DNA of 43,204 nt from Hoeflea sp. BAL378 (GTDB lineage Bacteria > Pseudomonadota > Alphaproteobacteria > Rhizobiales > Rhizobiaceae): positions 1 through 43,204 of the forward strand of contig NZ_JRJG01000071.1 of the NCBI RefSeq assembly GCF_000759435.1, written 5' to 3'. Shown here in pieces: positions 1-8,261 of this stretch; position 1 is the stretch's first letter; each line of letters begins with the position of its first letter. The notes beneath the pieces were generated by a model that worked only from the letters and a program-made list of their open reading frames with translations, was not told the DNA's origin and did not search any database. The position numbers were made by a program, and so were the translations under genes.

Positions 1-318
1 AAGAGCGCGGTCGGGACCGGCATGGAGGCGGCCGGCGCGCCGTTCAGCGGCGACGTGGCCTTCGCCAGGGTCCGGCAGATGATCCCCGTCAACCACATGG
101 TGGCGCCCGCCGACCAGGCGCTCTCGTGCCAATCCTGCCACGCATCGGACGGGCTGCTCGCCTCCCTGCCGGGCGGCTTCGTTCCCCGGCGCGACGGCTT
201 TGCCCTGCTCGACTGGGCGGGACTGGCGATCCTGGCGGCGACGCTCGCCGCCTCGCTGCTGCACGCCATGGCCCGCATCGGCTTCGGCATCTTCTACAGG
301 GGGTCGCGACATGGCTGA
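1..318 (+). CDS. C-terminal part of a multiheme cytochrome c, probably octaheme tetrathionate reductase family (5' end outside window)
   Basis: The frame is open from base 1, so the gene starts upstream. The visible 105 residues contain one c-type heme site, CQSCH, preceded by a PVNHMVAP segment. A hydrophobic helix (DWAGLAILAATLAASLLHAM) near the C-terminus could anchor the protein in the inner membrane. The following gene, which overlaps it by 8 bp, encodes a b-type cytochrome. That pairing is known for octaheme tetrathionate-reductase-like cytochromes, which act periplasmically and exchange electrons with the quinone pool through cytochrome b. The family assignment is inferred from the tail and the neighbour only. 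Substrate and direction of electron flow cannot be told from this fragment. Confidence 0.6.
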   Translation, partial: KSAVGTGMEAAGAPFSGDVAFARVRQMIPVNHMVAPADQALSCQSCHASDGLLASLPGGFVPRRDGFALLDWAGLAILAATLAASLLHAMARIGFGIFYRGSRHG

Positions 319-943
319 CACTGCTGCACAGAAATCCAGGGGCGTCTACCTGTTCACCGGGTTCGAGCGGTTCTGGCACTGGTTCCAGGCGGCGCTGATC
401 AGCTTCCTGCTGCTGACCGGTTTCGAGATTCACGGCTATTACGATCTTCTCGGCTTCGAGCGGGCTCTCGATCTCCATGTCCTGGCCGCCTTCACTTTGG
501 TGGTGCTGTGGGTCTTCGCCATCTTCTGGCACCTCGTCACCGGCCAGTGGCGGCACTATGTGCCCACCACCGAGCGGCTGTGGACGATCGTGCTGTTCTA
601 TTCGATCGGCATCTTCCTGGGCGCGCCGCACCCGTTCCGGCCGAGCACCAAGCGCAAGCACAATCCGCTGCAGGCCATGGTCTATCTCGGCTTCCAGGTG
701 GTGATGGCGCCGGCGATCTGGATCTCCGGCATCATCCTGTGGGTCTATGGCCGGTTTCCGGATCTCTATCCGGGCGATCTGCCGGTTCTGTGGGTGAACG
801 CCATTCACGTTGGAACCGCCTTCCTGATCGGCTCCTTCCTGATCAGCCACCTGTATCTGATCACCACCGGCGAGACCGTGGGCGCACAATTGCGGGCGAT
901 GATCACCGGCTGGGACCGGCACGGCGAGCCCGACAAGGACTGA
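311..943 (+). CDS. Cytochrome b561-type membrane subunit (cytochrome b/b6 domain)
   Basis: The protein has 210 residues and four predicted membrane helices. Histidines suited to heme b ligation occur in FWHW (residue 23), DLHVL, FWHLV, AIHVG and ISHLY. This is the pattern of the Ni/Fe-hydrogenase or thiosulfate-reductase type b cytochrome. It would link the membrane quinone pool to the periplasmic multiheme cytochrome encoded immediately upstream. The ATG at 311 overlaps the upstream stop and follows a purine-rich AGGGGG stretch. A longer in-frame extension to position 200 only reads through the upstream gene in another frame, so it was rejected. The two genes are probably translationally coupled. 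Confidence 0.8.
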   Translation: MADTAAQKSRGVYLFTGFERFWHWFQAALISFLLLTGFEIHGYYDLLGFERALDLHVLAAFTLVVLWVFAIFWHLVTGQWRHYVPTTERLWTIVLFYSIGIFLGAPHPFRPSTKRKHNPLQAMVYLGFQVVMAPAIWISGIILWVYGRFPDLYPGDLPVLWVNAIHVGTAFLIGSFLISHLYLITTGETVGAQLRAMITGWDRHGEPDKD

Positions 944-973
944 GCGCAGCTTGGCTCCGGCGGCCGGGTGGCC

Positions 974-1594
974 TTACGGGAAGAGCACCGGCGGATCGCC
1001 CTCCTGCCACGGGGCCTGTTTCGCCATGACCCGTTCGAAGCGCTCCGAGGCCATAAACCGCTCCAGCCAGCGCTGCAGGTCCGGCCACGGCCGGGCGTCG
1101 AACCAGGCCTTGTCGACAAAGGCGAACTGGCGGACGAAGGGAAGAATGGCGTAGTCGGCCAGGGTCGGCCGGCCGAAGATGAAGCCGTCGATCCGCCTGT
1201 CGAGATCAGCCAGGAAGTCCGCAGCAAGGCCGCGCTGCTCCTCCGGATCGGTTCCGGGATAGCGGTCGGCGTATTTGGTCCGGTCGAGCGCCGCCTTGAA
1301 CGGGCCGTCGGTACGGGAAATCCACTCGAACCCTTCCTCGGGCATGGCGAGCCAGCCCTCCGGGTCGCGCTGCCGGAGCGCCCACAGCATGATGTCGAGG
1401 CTCTCGTCGATCACGCCGGTATCGGTGACGAGGCAGGGAACGGTGCCGCTCGGCGAGGCTGCGAGAAAGGTCTCCGGCTTGTGCCGCAACGCGACCTCGC
1501 GCAGTTCGACCTCTGCCGCCGCGGAGGCGAGCGCCAGCCGCGCGCGGATGGCGTAGGGGCAGCGGCGGAACGAATAGAGCAGGGGCAGGGTCAC
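974..1594 (-). CDS. Glutathione S-transferase family protein
   Basis: The 206-residue protein has the normal GST length. An N-terminal thioredoxin-like domain carries RRCPYAIRARLAL, with CPYA at residues 12-15 in the place of the catalytic Cys or Ser. SGTVPCLV contains the cis-proline, and DESLDIMLWAL is the usual glutathione gamma-glutamyl contact (E-S). The rest is the helical C-terminal domain. It is probably a cytosolic conjugating or reducing enzyme whose substrate cannot be predicted. The gene is convergent with the cytochrome b gene, 30 bp away, and stands alone. No function linked to its neighbours is evident. Confidence 0.85.
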   Translation of the reverse strand: MTLPLLYSFRRCPYAIRARLALASAAAEVELREVALRHKPETFLAASPSGTVPCLVTDTGVIDESLDIMLWALRQRDPEGWLAMPEEGFEWISRTDGPFKAALDRTKYADRYPGTDPEEQRGLAADFLADLDRRIDGFIFGRPTLADYAILPFVRQFAFVDKAWFDARPWPDLQRWLERFMASERFERVMAKQAPWQEGDPPVLFP

Positions 1595-1752
1595 GACGCC
1601 AGTCTAGGACAGATGCGCGACGCTGCAAACCGGCGGCCGGCGGCGGCGCACCGCACGGCCCGGCTGCTGCGGAGAACCTTGTCCTTGCCGGATCGGTTCT
1701 CCGCCGCGGCGGCCCCGGTTCGCCCGCCCCGGATCAGGGCAGGGCGACGGTT

Positions 1753-2541
1753 CTAGATCGCCAGATAGTCGTGACGCAGTTGCTCGTTGTGCAGCACGTC
1801 GTCGGCTGTGCCGTCAAACACGACTTCTCCGGATTCGAGGATCACCGCGCGGTCGGCGAGCTTGAGCGCCCGCACCGCGTTCTGCTCGACCAGGATGGTG
1901 GTGATGCCCTGCTGCTTGATGATGTTGAGCGTCTTCTCGATCTCGTCGACGATCACCGGCGCCAGGCCCTCATAGGGCTCGTCGAGCAGCAGGACCTTGA
2001 TGTCGCGGGCCAGTGCCCGGCCGATCGACAGCATCTGCTGCTCGCCGCCCGACAGCGTCACGCCTTCCTGCTTGCGGCGTTCGCCGAGCCGCGGGAACAG
2101 CTCGTAGATCCGCTCGATCGACCAGCCGATCGGCGGCGCGATCTGCGCAAGCTGCAGGTTTTCCTCCACCGTCAGCCCGGCGATGATGCGCCGGTCCTCG
2201 GGCACCAGCGACAGACCGGCGCGGGAGGCCTCGTGCGAGCTCATCCGGTGCAGCGGCTGGTGGTCGAGCCAGACCTCGCCATGGGTCATCAGCGGCGAGC
2301 CGATCTGGGCGATGGCGCGCAGGGTCGAGGTCTTGCCGGCGCCGTTGCGGCCGAGCAGGGCGAGGATCTCGCCCTCGTGCACGTTGAAGCTCACGCCCTG
2401 CACGATGTAGCTCTCGCCGTAATAGGCATGGATGTCGTGCACGGCCAGGAATGCCGGCGCGGTCGCCGCATGGTTGGCGTTCTTGGAAAAGTCGGGCCGC
2501 ACATATGGCTGCCTGCCCGTGTCGCGTTCGATCTCGCTCAT
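1753..2541 (-). CDS. livF: ABC transporter ATP-binding protein, LivF type
   Basis: This 262-residue ATPase has Walker A GRNGAGKT at 64-71, signature LSGGEQQ, Walker B VLLLDEP and a Q-loop region. In the switch position it has LVEQN instead of a histidine loop, as LivF and UrtE proteins usually do. A roughly 30-residue N-terminal extension precedes the ABC domain. The start is supported by a 4-bp ATGA overlap with the stop of the upstream livG. It is the last gene of a five-gene HAAT (hydrophobic amino acid/amide) importer operon transcribed right to left. It would energise uptake at the cytoplasmic face together with LivG. The substrate is not determined. Confidence 0.9.
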   Translation of the reverse strand: MSEIERDTGRQPYVRPDFSKNANHAATAPAFLAVHDIHAYYGESYIVQGVSFNVHEGEILALLGRNGAGKTSTLRAIAQIGSPLMTHGEVWLDHQPLHRMSSHEASRAGLSLVPEDRRIIAGLTVEENLQLAQIAPPIGWSIERIYELFPRLGERRKQEGVTLSGGEQQMLSIGRALARDIKVLLLDEPYEGLAPVIVDEIEKTLNIIKQQGITTILVEQNAVRALKLADRAVILESGEVVFDGTADDVLHNEQLRHDYLAI

Positions 2542-3296
2542 GCTGCGGCCTCTCCCAGGTAGGCTTCCTTCACTTTCGGATGCCCCTTGATGTTTTCGGG
2601 GGTGTCTTCGACCAGGGGCGTGCCCTGCGCCAGCACGGTGATGCGCTTGGCCAGCGAAAACACCACATGCATGTCATGCTCGATGATCACCATGGTGATC
2701 TCGCGGCTGTCGTGGATCTGGTTCAGGAGATCGATCGTGTTGTTGGTGTCGGCGCGGGCCATGCCGGCCGTCGGCTCGTCGAGCAGCAGAAGCTTCGGCT
2801 CCTGCACCAGGCACATGGCCATCTCCAGCCGCCGCTTGTCGCCGCGCGACAGCGAACTCGCCGTCATGTGCCGCTTGTCGATCATGTTGACCTCGGTGAG
2901 CATGTGTTCGGCGAGCTCGATCAGGCCCTTCTCCGCTGCGATGGATTCGAGCGCGTGCAGCCGGAACGACCCGTCGCGCTTGGCGAAGCAGGGAATCAGC
3001 ATGTTTTCGAACACCGTGAGATCGCCGAAGATTTCCGGCGTCTGGAACACGCGGGAAATGCCAAGCTGGTTGATCTCGTAGGGCTTGCGGCCGAGCACCG
3101 AGACCCCGTCGAACAGCACCGTCCCGGTGTCCGGGATCAGCTTGCCGACCAGCACGTTGAGCAGCGTCGACTTGCCGGCGCCGTTCGGCCCGATGATCGC
3201 GTGGACGGTCCCCTGGGCGATGTCCAGGTTGACATTGCCGAGCGCCTGCAGACCGCCGAACCGCTTGTTGACGTTAGAGACTTCGAGAATTCCCAT
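2538..3296 (-). CDS. livG: ABC transporter ATP-binding protein, LivG type
   Basis: The 252-residue ATPase has Walker A GPNGAGKST at 36-44, Walker B KLLLLDEP and switch histidine IIEHD. The signature is LSRGDKRRLEM, a departure from LSGGQ that also occurs in LivG/UrtD-type subunits. It pairs with the next gene product to form the ATPase dimer of the importer. The ATG at 3296 follows GGCGGAG at suitable distance, and the stop overlaps the livF start by 4 bp. It lies 18 bp downstream of the permease gene. The assignment as an amino-acid or amide transporter rests on the whole operon. Confidence 0.9.
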   Translation of the reverse strand: MGILEVSNVNKRFGGLQALGNVNLDIAQGTVHAIIGPNGAGKSTLLNVLVGKLIPDTGTVLFDGVSVLGRKPYEINQLGISRVFQTPEIFGDLTVFENMLIPCFAKRDGSFRLHALESIAAEKGLIELAEHMLTEVNMIDKRHMTASSLSRGDKRRLEMAMCLVQEPKLLLLDEPTAGMARADTNNTIDLLNQIHDSREITMVIIEHDMHVVFSLAKRITVLAQGTPLVEDTPENIKGHPKVKEAYLGEAAA

Positions 3297-3314
3297 GTCT
3301 GATATCTCCGCCGG

Positions 3315-4526
3315 TCAGTTGACGTGTGCTGATGGTTTGGGGTGATGGTCGTTGTCCTTGACCGCCCGTTTCGATTTCCGGCCCTTGCCGGTGATCAGGC
3401 CCCAGATCCTGTTGCCGCCTTCGATCAGGCCGCCCGGCAGGAAGATGACGACCAGCATGAACAGAAGCCCCAGCGTCAGGTTCCAGCCCTTGCCGATGAA
3501 GGGATGCAGCATGAACACGAGCGCGTCCTCCAGCCCGTCCGGAAGCGCGGAAAACCACGTATGCAGGATGTTGTCATTGATCTTCGAGAAGATGTTTTCG
3601 AAGTATTTGATGAAGCCCGCGCCGAGCACCGGACCCATCAGCGTCCCGGCGCCGCCGAGAATGGTCATCAGCACCACTTCGCCCGAGGCCGTCCACTGCA
3701 TGCGCTCGGCGCCCGCCAGCGGATCCATCGAGGCCAGCAGGCCGCCGGCGAGACCGGCATACATGCCGGAGATCACGAAGGCGGCGAGCGTGTAGGGCCG
3801 TGAGTTGAGGCCGGTGTAGCTCATCCGCGTCTGGTTGGTCTTGATGGCGCGCAGCATGATGCCGAACGGCGACCGGAAGATCCTGAGCGACAGGTAGAAC
3901 ACGATGATGGCGATGATGGCGCAGAAATAATAGCCGTTGGAGAAGGTGAACTGCCAGCCGCCGATATCGACCTTCGCGCTCTCGTTCATGACGATGCCGA
4001 AGAAGTGAGGGCTGGACGGGCTGCCGGGGCCCATCAGCACCTGCGGGTCGTTGGTGTAGACCTGCAGGCCGGTCTCGCCATTGGTCAGCGGCGTCAGCAC
4101 CGAATAGGCCAGGTTGAACGACATCTGCGCGAACGCCAGCGTCAGGATCGAGAAGTAGATGCCCGAGCGCCTGAGCGAGATGAAGCCGATGAGCAGGGCG
4201 AACAGCGCCGACATGATCACCGCCAGGATGAGGCCGGGCAGCACGTTGTAGCTCAGGAGCTTGTACATCCAGACGACCGAGTAGGATCCGACGCCCAGGA
4301 AGGCGGCGTGGCCGAACGAGAGGTAGCCGGTCAGGCCGAAGAGAATGTTGAAGCCGATCGCGAAGATCCCGTAGATCGCGAAGCGCTGCATCAGATCCGG
4401 ATATCCGGCGTTGAACTGTGCCAGCGCCGAGTTTTCCGGGAACGGCTGCAGCAAGATCGGTGTCGCCAAAGTCAGAAAAATGACGATCAGCAGAAAAGTC
4501 GTGTCTTTCTTACTCAGACCCAGCAT
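3315..4526 (-). CDS. livM: Branched-chain amino acid/amide ABC transporter permease, LivM type
   Basis: The 403-residue multispanning protein belongs to the LivM (BPD_transp_2) family. Conserved features include [18 protein letters not shown] and the cytoplasmic coupling segment [17 protein letters not shown]. It is somewhat longer than typical LivM, with a large extracytoplasmic insertion around residues 140-185. The C-terminus is basic ([11 protein letters not shown]). A strong GGAGGAA ribosome site lies inside the end of the upstream permease gene, 3 bp away, so the two permeases are likely made together. They form the heterodimeric membrane channel of the importer. Confidence 0.9.
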   Translation of the reverse strand: MLGLSKKDTTFLLIVIFLTLATPILLQPFPENSALAQFNAGYPDLMQRFAIYGIFAIGFNILFGLTGYLSFGHAAFLGVGSYSVVWMYKLLSYNVLPGLILAVIMSALFALLIGFISLRRSGIYFSILTLAFAQMSFNLAYSVLTPLTNGETGLQVYTNDPQVLMGPGSPSSPHFFGIVMNESAKVDIGGWQFTFSNGYYFCAIIAIIVFYLSLRIFRSPFGIMLRAIKTNQTRMSYTGLNSRPYTLAAFVISGMYAGLAGGLLASMDPLAGAERMQWTASGEVVLMTILGGAGTLMGPVLGAGFIKYFENIFSKINDNILHTWFSALPDGLEDALVFMLHPFIGKGWNLTLGLLFMLVVIFLPGGLIEGGNRIWGLITGKGRKSKRAVKDNDHHPKPSAHVN

Positions 4527-4529
4527 GGA

Positions 4530-5576
4530 TTATTCCTCCATCACGCCTTTGCGACCCATAAGACCGCGCGGGCGGGTCAAAAGGATGATGATTGCAACGA
4601 GATAAATGATGATTTGGTCGATCCCCGGGATCACCGACTTGACTTCGTTCATCGAGGCGAAGCTCTCGAGAATGCCAAGCAGGAAGCCGGCCAGAACGGC
4701 GCCGGGCAGCGAGCCCATGCCGCCCACGACCACGACGACGAAGCTGAGCACCAGGAAGTCCATGCCCATGTGGTAGTTGGGGGAGTTGATCGGCGCGTAC
4801 ATGACGCCGGCAAGTCCCGCCACCGCCGCGGCGATGCCGAACATGATGGTGAAGCGCTTGTCGATATTGATGCCGAGAAGGCCGACGGTCTCGCGGTCGG
4901 CCATGCCGGCGCGGACCACCATGCCGAAGGTGGTGAACCTGAGGAAGGCGAAGACTGCGCCGATGATCACCGCCGAGAACAGGAAGTACACCAGCCGCCA
5001 GTAGGGATAGATGATCTCGTTCTGGGCGAAGCCGATCATCACGCCGAAATCCACCGATCCTCTGAACATGTCGGGCGCCGGCGTCGGGATCGGGTTGGCG
5101 CCATAGAAATACTTGACGATTTCCTGGATGACGATGGCCAGTCCGAAGGTGACCAGGATCTGGTCGGCATGGGGGCGTTTGTAGAAATGCTTGATCAGGC
5201 CGCGTTCCATCACGTAGCCGATCAGGAGCATCACCGGAATGGCGAACAGGATGGCGAGCGGCACCGACCAGTTGACGATGGCGTTCCCGGCCGAATCGCC
5301 GAACCAGCTCACGATATAGGGCGTGTCCACCTTCAGCGGATTGCCCAGGAAGTCCTTCTGGGTCGGATCCTCGATCGTGTAGGACAGCGACAGCATCCGC
5401 TGCAGCGTGACCGCGCAGAAGGCGCCGAGCATGAACAGCGCGCCATGCGCGAAGTTCACCACGCCGAGCGTGCCGAAAATCAGGGTGAGTCCGAGGGCGA
5501 TCATGGCATAGGCGCTGCCTTTGTCCAGACCGTTCAGAATTTGCAGAATGATTGCGTCCATGAATGAAGCCCGCAT
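4530..5576 (-). CDS. livH: Branched-chain amino acid/amide ABC transporter permease, LivH type
   Basis: This is a 348-residue LivH-family permease. The N-terminal helix carries LTLIFGTLGVVNFAHGALFM, the family hallmark, and LVTFGLAIVIQEI follows. An unusually long extracytoplasmic segment lies around residues 65-110 (TQKDFLGNPLKVDTPYIVSW). Three starts are possible: TTG at 5579, ATG at 5576 and ATG at 5561. I use 5576, which has a weak GGAT upstream; 5561 (MDAIILQ) would fit many relatives equally well. It forms the membrane channel with LivM. The binding-protein gene lies 100 bp upstream. Confidence 0.88.
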   Translation of the reverse strand: MRASFMDAIILQILNGLDKGSAYAMIALGLTLIFGTLGVVNFAHGALFMLGAFCAVTLQRMLSLSYTIEDPTQKDFLGNPLKVDTPYIVSWFGDSAGNAIVNWSVPLAILFAIPVMLLIGYVMERGLIKHFYKRPHADQILVTFGLAIVIQEIVKYFYGANPIPTPAPDMFRGSVDFGVMIGFAQNEIIYPYWRLVYFLFSAVIIGAVFAFLRFTTFGMVVRAGMADRETVGLLGINIDKRFTIMFGIAAAVAGLAGVMYAPINSPNYHMGMDFLVLSFVVVVVGGMGSLPGAVLAGFLLGILESFASMNEVKSVIPGIDQIIIYLVAIIILLTRPRGLMGRKGVMEE

Positions 5577-5676
5577 CAATTAATCCGCGCGCGCATCCGG
5601 CACAGCGGTTTTCGTCATCAAGTCAATGAGAAAGCCGCGCCGCCCGGAAGGCGACGCGGCAGGCAGGGTGCGTGGC

Positions 5677-7020
5677 TTATGCGCCGGAGTTGCACTGGCC
5701 GAGGTCGCCGCCGGCGAACATCGGATGATCCGGAGCATATTCGACCTGGGCACGCGGGGTCACTTCGACGATTTCCAGCGTGTCGTATTCGTTGGTCGGG
5801 TTCTCGGTGCCCTTCATGACCAGCACGTCCTTGAAGCACTGGTGGTCATCGGCGCGGTACAGCGTCGGGCCATTGCCCATGCCGTCGAACTCGAAGCCTT
5901 CGAGCGCCTCGACGACGCCGCAGGGATCAAAGGTGCCGGCGCGTTCGCAAGCATCTGCATAGAGCAGGGTCTGCACGTAGCAGGTGTGCGCGGAGTTCGA
6001 GGGCGGACGGCCGTATTTCTCGCCGAACGACTTCACGAAGGCCTTGGAGCCTTCGTCCTGCAACTGCCAGTTCCAGTTCATCGACCCGTAGACGCCGCGC
6101 ACGTTCGCGCCGGCGCCTGCCGCCATCAGCTCGGAGTAGAGCGGAACGATGATCTCGAACTGCTTGCCGTTGACCTGCTTGTCGCGCAGGCCGAACTGCA
6201 CCGCGTTGGTCAGCGAGTTGACCATGTTGCCGCCGTAATGGTTCAGGATCAGCACGTCGGCGCCGGAGTTCAGCACCGGGGCGATGTAGGACGAGAAGTC
6301 GGTCGCCGCCAGCGGGGTGAGCACGTTGTTGACGGTTTCCCAGCCCAGGTTCTCGGTCGCCTTGGCAATGGATTCCTGCTGCGTCCAGCCCCAGGTGTAG
6401 TCGGCTGTCAGGTGGTAGGCGCGGCGATCGGCGCCGTAGGCCTTCGCCAGCACCGGCGCCAGGGCTTCGCCCGACATGTAGGCGTTGAAGAAGTGACGGA
6501 AGCCGTTGCGCTTCTTGTCCTTGCCGGTGGTGTCGTTGGAGTGGGTGAGGCCGGCCATGAAGATCACGCCGGCTTCCTGGCAGAGGCCCTGCACGGCCAC
6601 GGCCACGCCCGAGGACGAGCCGCCATTGATCATTACGGCGCCGTCCTTTTCGATCATCGACTTTGCCGCGGCGCGGGCTGCGTCCGACTTGGTCTGCGTG
6701 TCGCCCGACACGAAGGTCACCTTCTTGCCGAGGATGCCGTTGCCCTTCAGGGCCTTCGACGAGAAGGTGTTCAGCATGCCGCCGTCGCCTTCGCCGTTCA
6801 GGTGCTGAACCGCCAGTTCCTGGGCGCGCAATTCGTCCAGTCCTTCGTCGGCATAGGGGCCGGTCTGGGGAACGTTGAAGCCGAGGGTGACGGTGTCGCC
6901 CTTGGGTTCATTGAGATAAGCCCGGGCCGAGCTCGTGAAAATCGTCGGCAGCGCCAGACCTGCGCCGAACGCCGCACCTGACTTGATCAGCGTACGGCGA
7001 TTCACTTGAAACTTCGTCAT
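5677..7020 (-). CDS. Tat-exported periplasmic substrate-binding protein of HAAT family
   Basis: The 447-residue protein starts with a twin-arginine signal (NRRTLIKSGAAFGAGLALP, RR at 8-9) ending near SSARA. The mature part is a Peripla_BP_6-type two-domain binding protein, with motifs such as GFNVPQTGPYADEG, ARAAAKSMIEKDGAV and YHLTADYTWGW. It delivers a ligand to the LivHM-LivGF importer encoded downstream. The strong AGGGAGGA site fixes the ATG at 7020. Tat export and several cysteines in the C-terminal third (CYVQTLLYADACERAG, GQCNSGA) suggest folding before export. The ligand could be an amino acid, amide or other small compound. It is the first gene of the operon and therefore the promoter-proximal one. 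Confidence 0.88.
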   Translation of the reverse strand: MTKFQVNRRTLIKSGAAFGAGLALPTIFTSSARAYLNEPKGDTVTLGFNVPQTGPYADEGLDELRAQELAVQHLNGEGDGGMLNTFSSKALKGNGILGKKVTFVSGDTQTKSDAARAAAKSMIEKDGAVMINGGSSSGVAVAVQGLCQEAGVIFMAGLTHSNDTTGKDKKRNGFRHFFNAYMSGEALAPVLAKAYGADRRAYHLTADYTWGWTQQESIAKATENLGWETVNNVLTPLAATDFSSYIAPVLNSGADVLILNHYGGNMVNSLTNAVQFGLRDKQVNGKQFEIIVPLYSELMAAGAGANVRGVYGSMNWNWQLQDEGSKAFVKSFGEKYGRPPSNSAHTCYVQTLLYADACERAGTFDPCGVVEALEGFEFDGMGNGPTLYRADDHQCFKDVLVMKGTENPTNEYDTLEIVEVTPRAQVEYAPDHPMFAGGDLGQCNSGA

Positions 7021-7043
7021 GTCATCCTCCCTGGAGTGGAACC

Positions 7044-7065
7044 GGCAAGACCTCCCAGTCTTGCC
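7044..7065 (-). promoter_or_regulatory. Perfect 8-bp stem hairpin in the leader of the binding-protein gene
   Basis: GGCAAGAC (7044-7051) and GTCTTGCC (7058-7065) are perfect complements around a 6-nt loop. On the coding (minus) strand the loop region reads TGGGAGG, very like the real ribosome site GGGAGGA some 20 bases further on. It could be an mRNA leader structure or a repressor operator. An AT-rich stretch further upstream (around 7105-7150) could hold the promoter, but I cannot define its boxes. The rest of the gap up to 7273 shows no gene. Confidence 0.4.
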
Positions 7066-7273
7066 ACCATAGCTACGGTGATAGCAGGCTTAAGACAAAC
7101 ATGGCCGTGGCTCCGATACTATTCGACTATTGTATATTCACGCGAAAATCTAAGCCCGGCGCCTGTTCGGTCCGCCCGCGACCGCCGCCGGACAGGGACC
7201 TGCCCTGGCCCGCTCCCGGGGAAAGCTTCGGCCGTAAACCGCTAAGACGCACCGCCGCCTTGACAATAGTCAC

Positions 7274-8023
7274 TCAGGCGAAACGTCTTTCCAGGTCCGG
7301 CGCGGCGCAGGCGCCGAGCCAGAGGCGGTCAAGTCTTGCCAGCGCCGCCGCGTCGAAGCGGTCGGCGTGGCGCCAGTATTCACCGTCCTCGACCATGTAT
7401 CCGAGCCGCGCTTCCTCGGCGAGCGCCGCGTTGACCGCGTCGGCGTTGATTCGCATCCCGGCCGGCCTCGCGCCGAGCTCGGCGAGCCGGGCGCGGGGAA
7501 AGCATAGCCGGCTATCGGGCTCTGCGGACAGATTGAGGCAAGCGCAGCCCTGCCGCGCCGCGAGCGCCATCAGCCGGACTGACTTCGCCTCCAGCGATTG
7601 CAGCGTCACATCCGGCCGCAGCGGATCGGCCGTTCCTGCGCCATAGAAATGCGTCACGCTGCCGGAATAGGTCATGTCGCAGGCGAAATAGGCAAGGATA
7701 TCCGGCTTGAGCACGGCAAGGGCCCAGTAGCCGGCGGTGAAGGCCATGGTGCCGCCGCCATAGACGAATCCGCCATAGCTGTTCTGGGCGGGCACATAGC
7801 TTTCATGGCTGTGCACGCGCTGGCCCGGCTCGAGCCGGTCGGGCAGCCGGGAGGCGGGAAAATCGCCGGCGTGAACCAGGTGGTCCCAGTCGGGCCGCGC
7901 GCGCCAGGCATTGTTGATGACCACCAGCGCCAGATTGCGCGGCTTCGGCCAGTCGCGCAACAGCGGCGCGCTCGGGGCGCTCCCCACGATCAGCGCAATC
8001 GTCACAGGCGGCACGTCACTCAT
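7274..8023 (-). CDS. Protein of unknown function, possible alpha/beta (Rossmann-like) fold
   Basis: The 249-residue protein begins VPPVTIALIVGSAPSAP, a beta-strand/glycine-turn start typical of Rossmann-like folds. Notable segments are VHSHESYVP, GGFVYGGGTMAFTAGYWAL, ILAYFACDMTYSGSVTHFYG and INADAVNAALAEEARLGYMVEDGEYW. The ACDMTYS stretch vaguely recalls nucleotide-sugar or DUF115-like proteins, but I do not recognise the family. The ATG at 8023 follows GGGGAC at good distance. A longer frame to 8080 uses a poor start. No signal peptide or membrane helix is seen. The gene sits alone between the transporter operon and the divergent iron block. Confidence 0.6.
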   Translation of the reverse strand: MSDVPPVTIALIVGSAPSAPLLRDWPKPRNLALVVINNAWRARPDWDHLVHAGDFPASRLPDRLEPGQRVHSHESYVPAQNSYGGFVYGGGTMAFTAGYWALAVLKPDILAYFACDMTYSGSVTHFYGAGTADPLRPDVTLQSLEAKSVRLMALAARQGCACLNLSAEPDSRLCFPRARLAELGARPAGMRINADAVNAALAEEARLGYMVEDGEYWRHADRFDAAALARLDRLWLGACAAPDLERRFA

Positions 8024-8199
8024 CGGCACAAGTCCCCAAACCCCAGCTCGCTGGCGAGCCCGCCCTGCAATCCAGAACATAGGCGGGGCGGGGCGTTCGG
8101 CAATGCGCCGGGCAGGCGGTTTTGATCGGCCGGATTCGGTGGTTGAGCGGGGCGCGCCCCGGCCCTCCAGCGGCGCCGCGGGCCGGTTCCCGGCCGTTC

Positions 8200-8216
8200 T
8201 TTGGAGTCATTCTAAA
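8200..8216 (+). promoter_or_regulatory. Candidate Irr box (iron control element, ICE)
   Basis: The 17-base sequence TTTGGAGTCATTCTAAA fits a TTTAGAA-N3-TTCTAAA inverted repeat at 12 of 14 arm positions. The right arm is perfect and the left arm has two A-to-G changes. This repeat is my recollection of the element bound by Irr, the heme-responsive Fur-family regulator of Rhizobiales. It lies 45 bp before the ATG of the first gene of an iron-uptake and storage cluster, which makes the assignment plausible. It is a match by eye only. Confidence 0.5.
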
Positions 8217-8231
8217 CTATACAGTTTGACT
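8214..8231 (+). promoter_or_regulatory. Dyad AAACT-ATAC-AGTTT overlapping a possible -35 box
   Basis: AAACT (8214-8218) and AGTTT (8223-8227) form an inverted repeat with a 4-bp spacer. The last bases run into TTGACT (8226-8231), a good -35 hexamer. AT-rich sequence follows, with a weak -10 candidate about 16-17 bases further on. The dyad shares three bases with the Irr-box candidate. It could be a second operator or simply part of an AT-rich promoter. Confidence 0.35.
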
Positions 8232-8261
8232 CCACTTTCTAATTACAATACCAAAATTCTC

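Noticed and set aside
4005-5567. 520-codon plus-strand open frame opposite livM/livH
   Set aside because: It is antisense to two clear permease genes and encodes a charged His/Glu/Asp-rich sequence without domain features.
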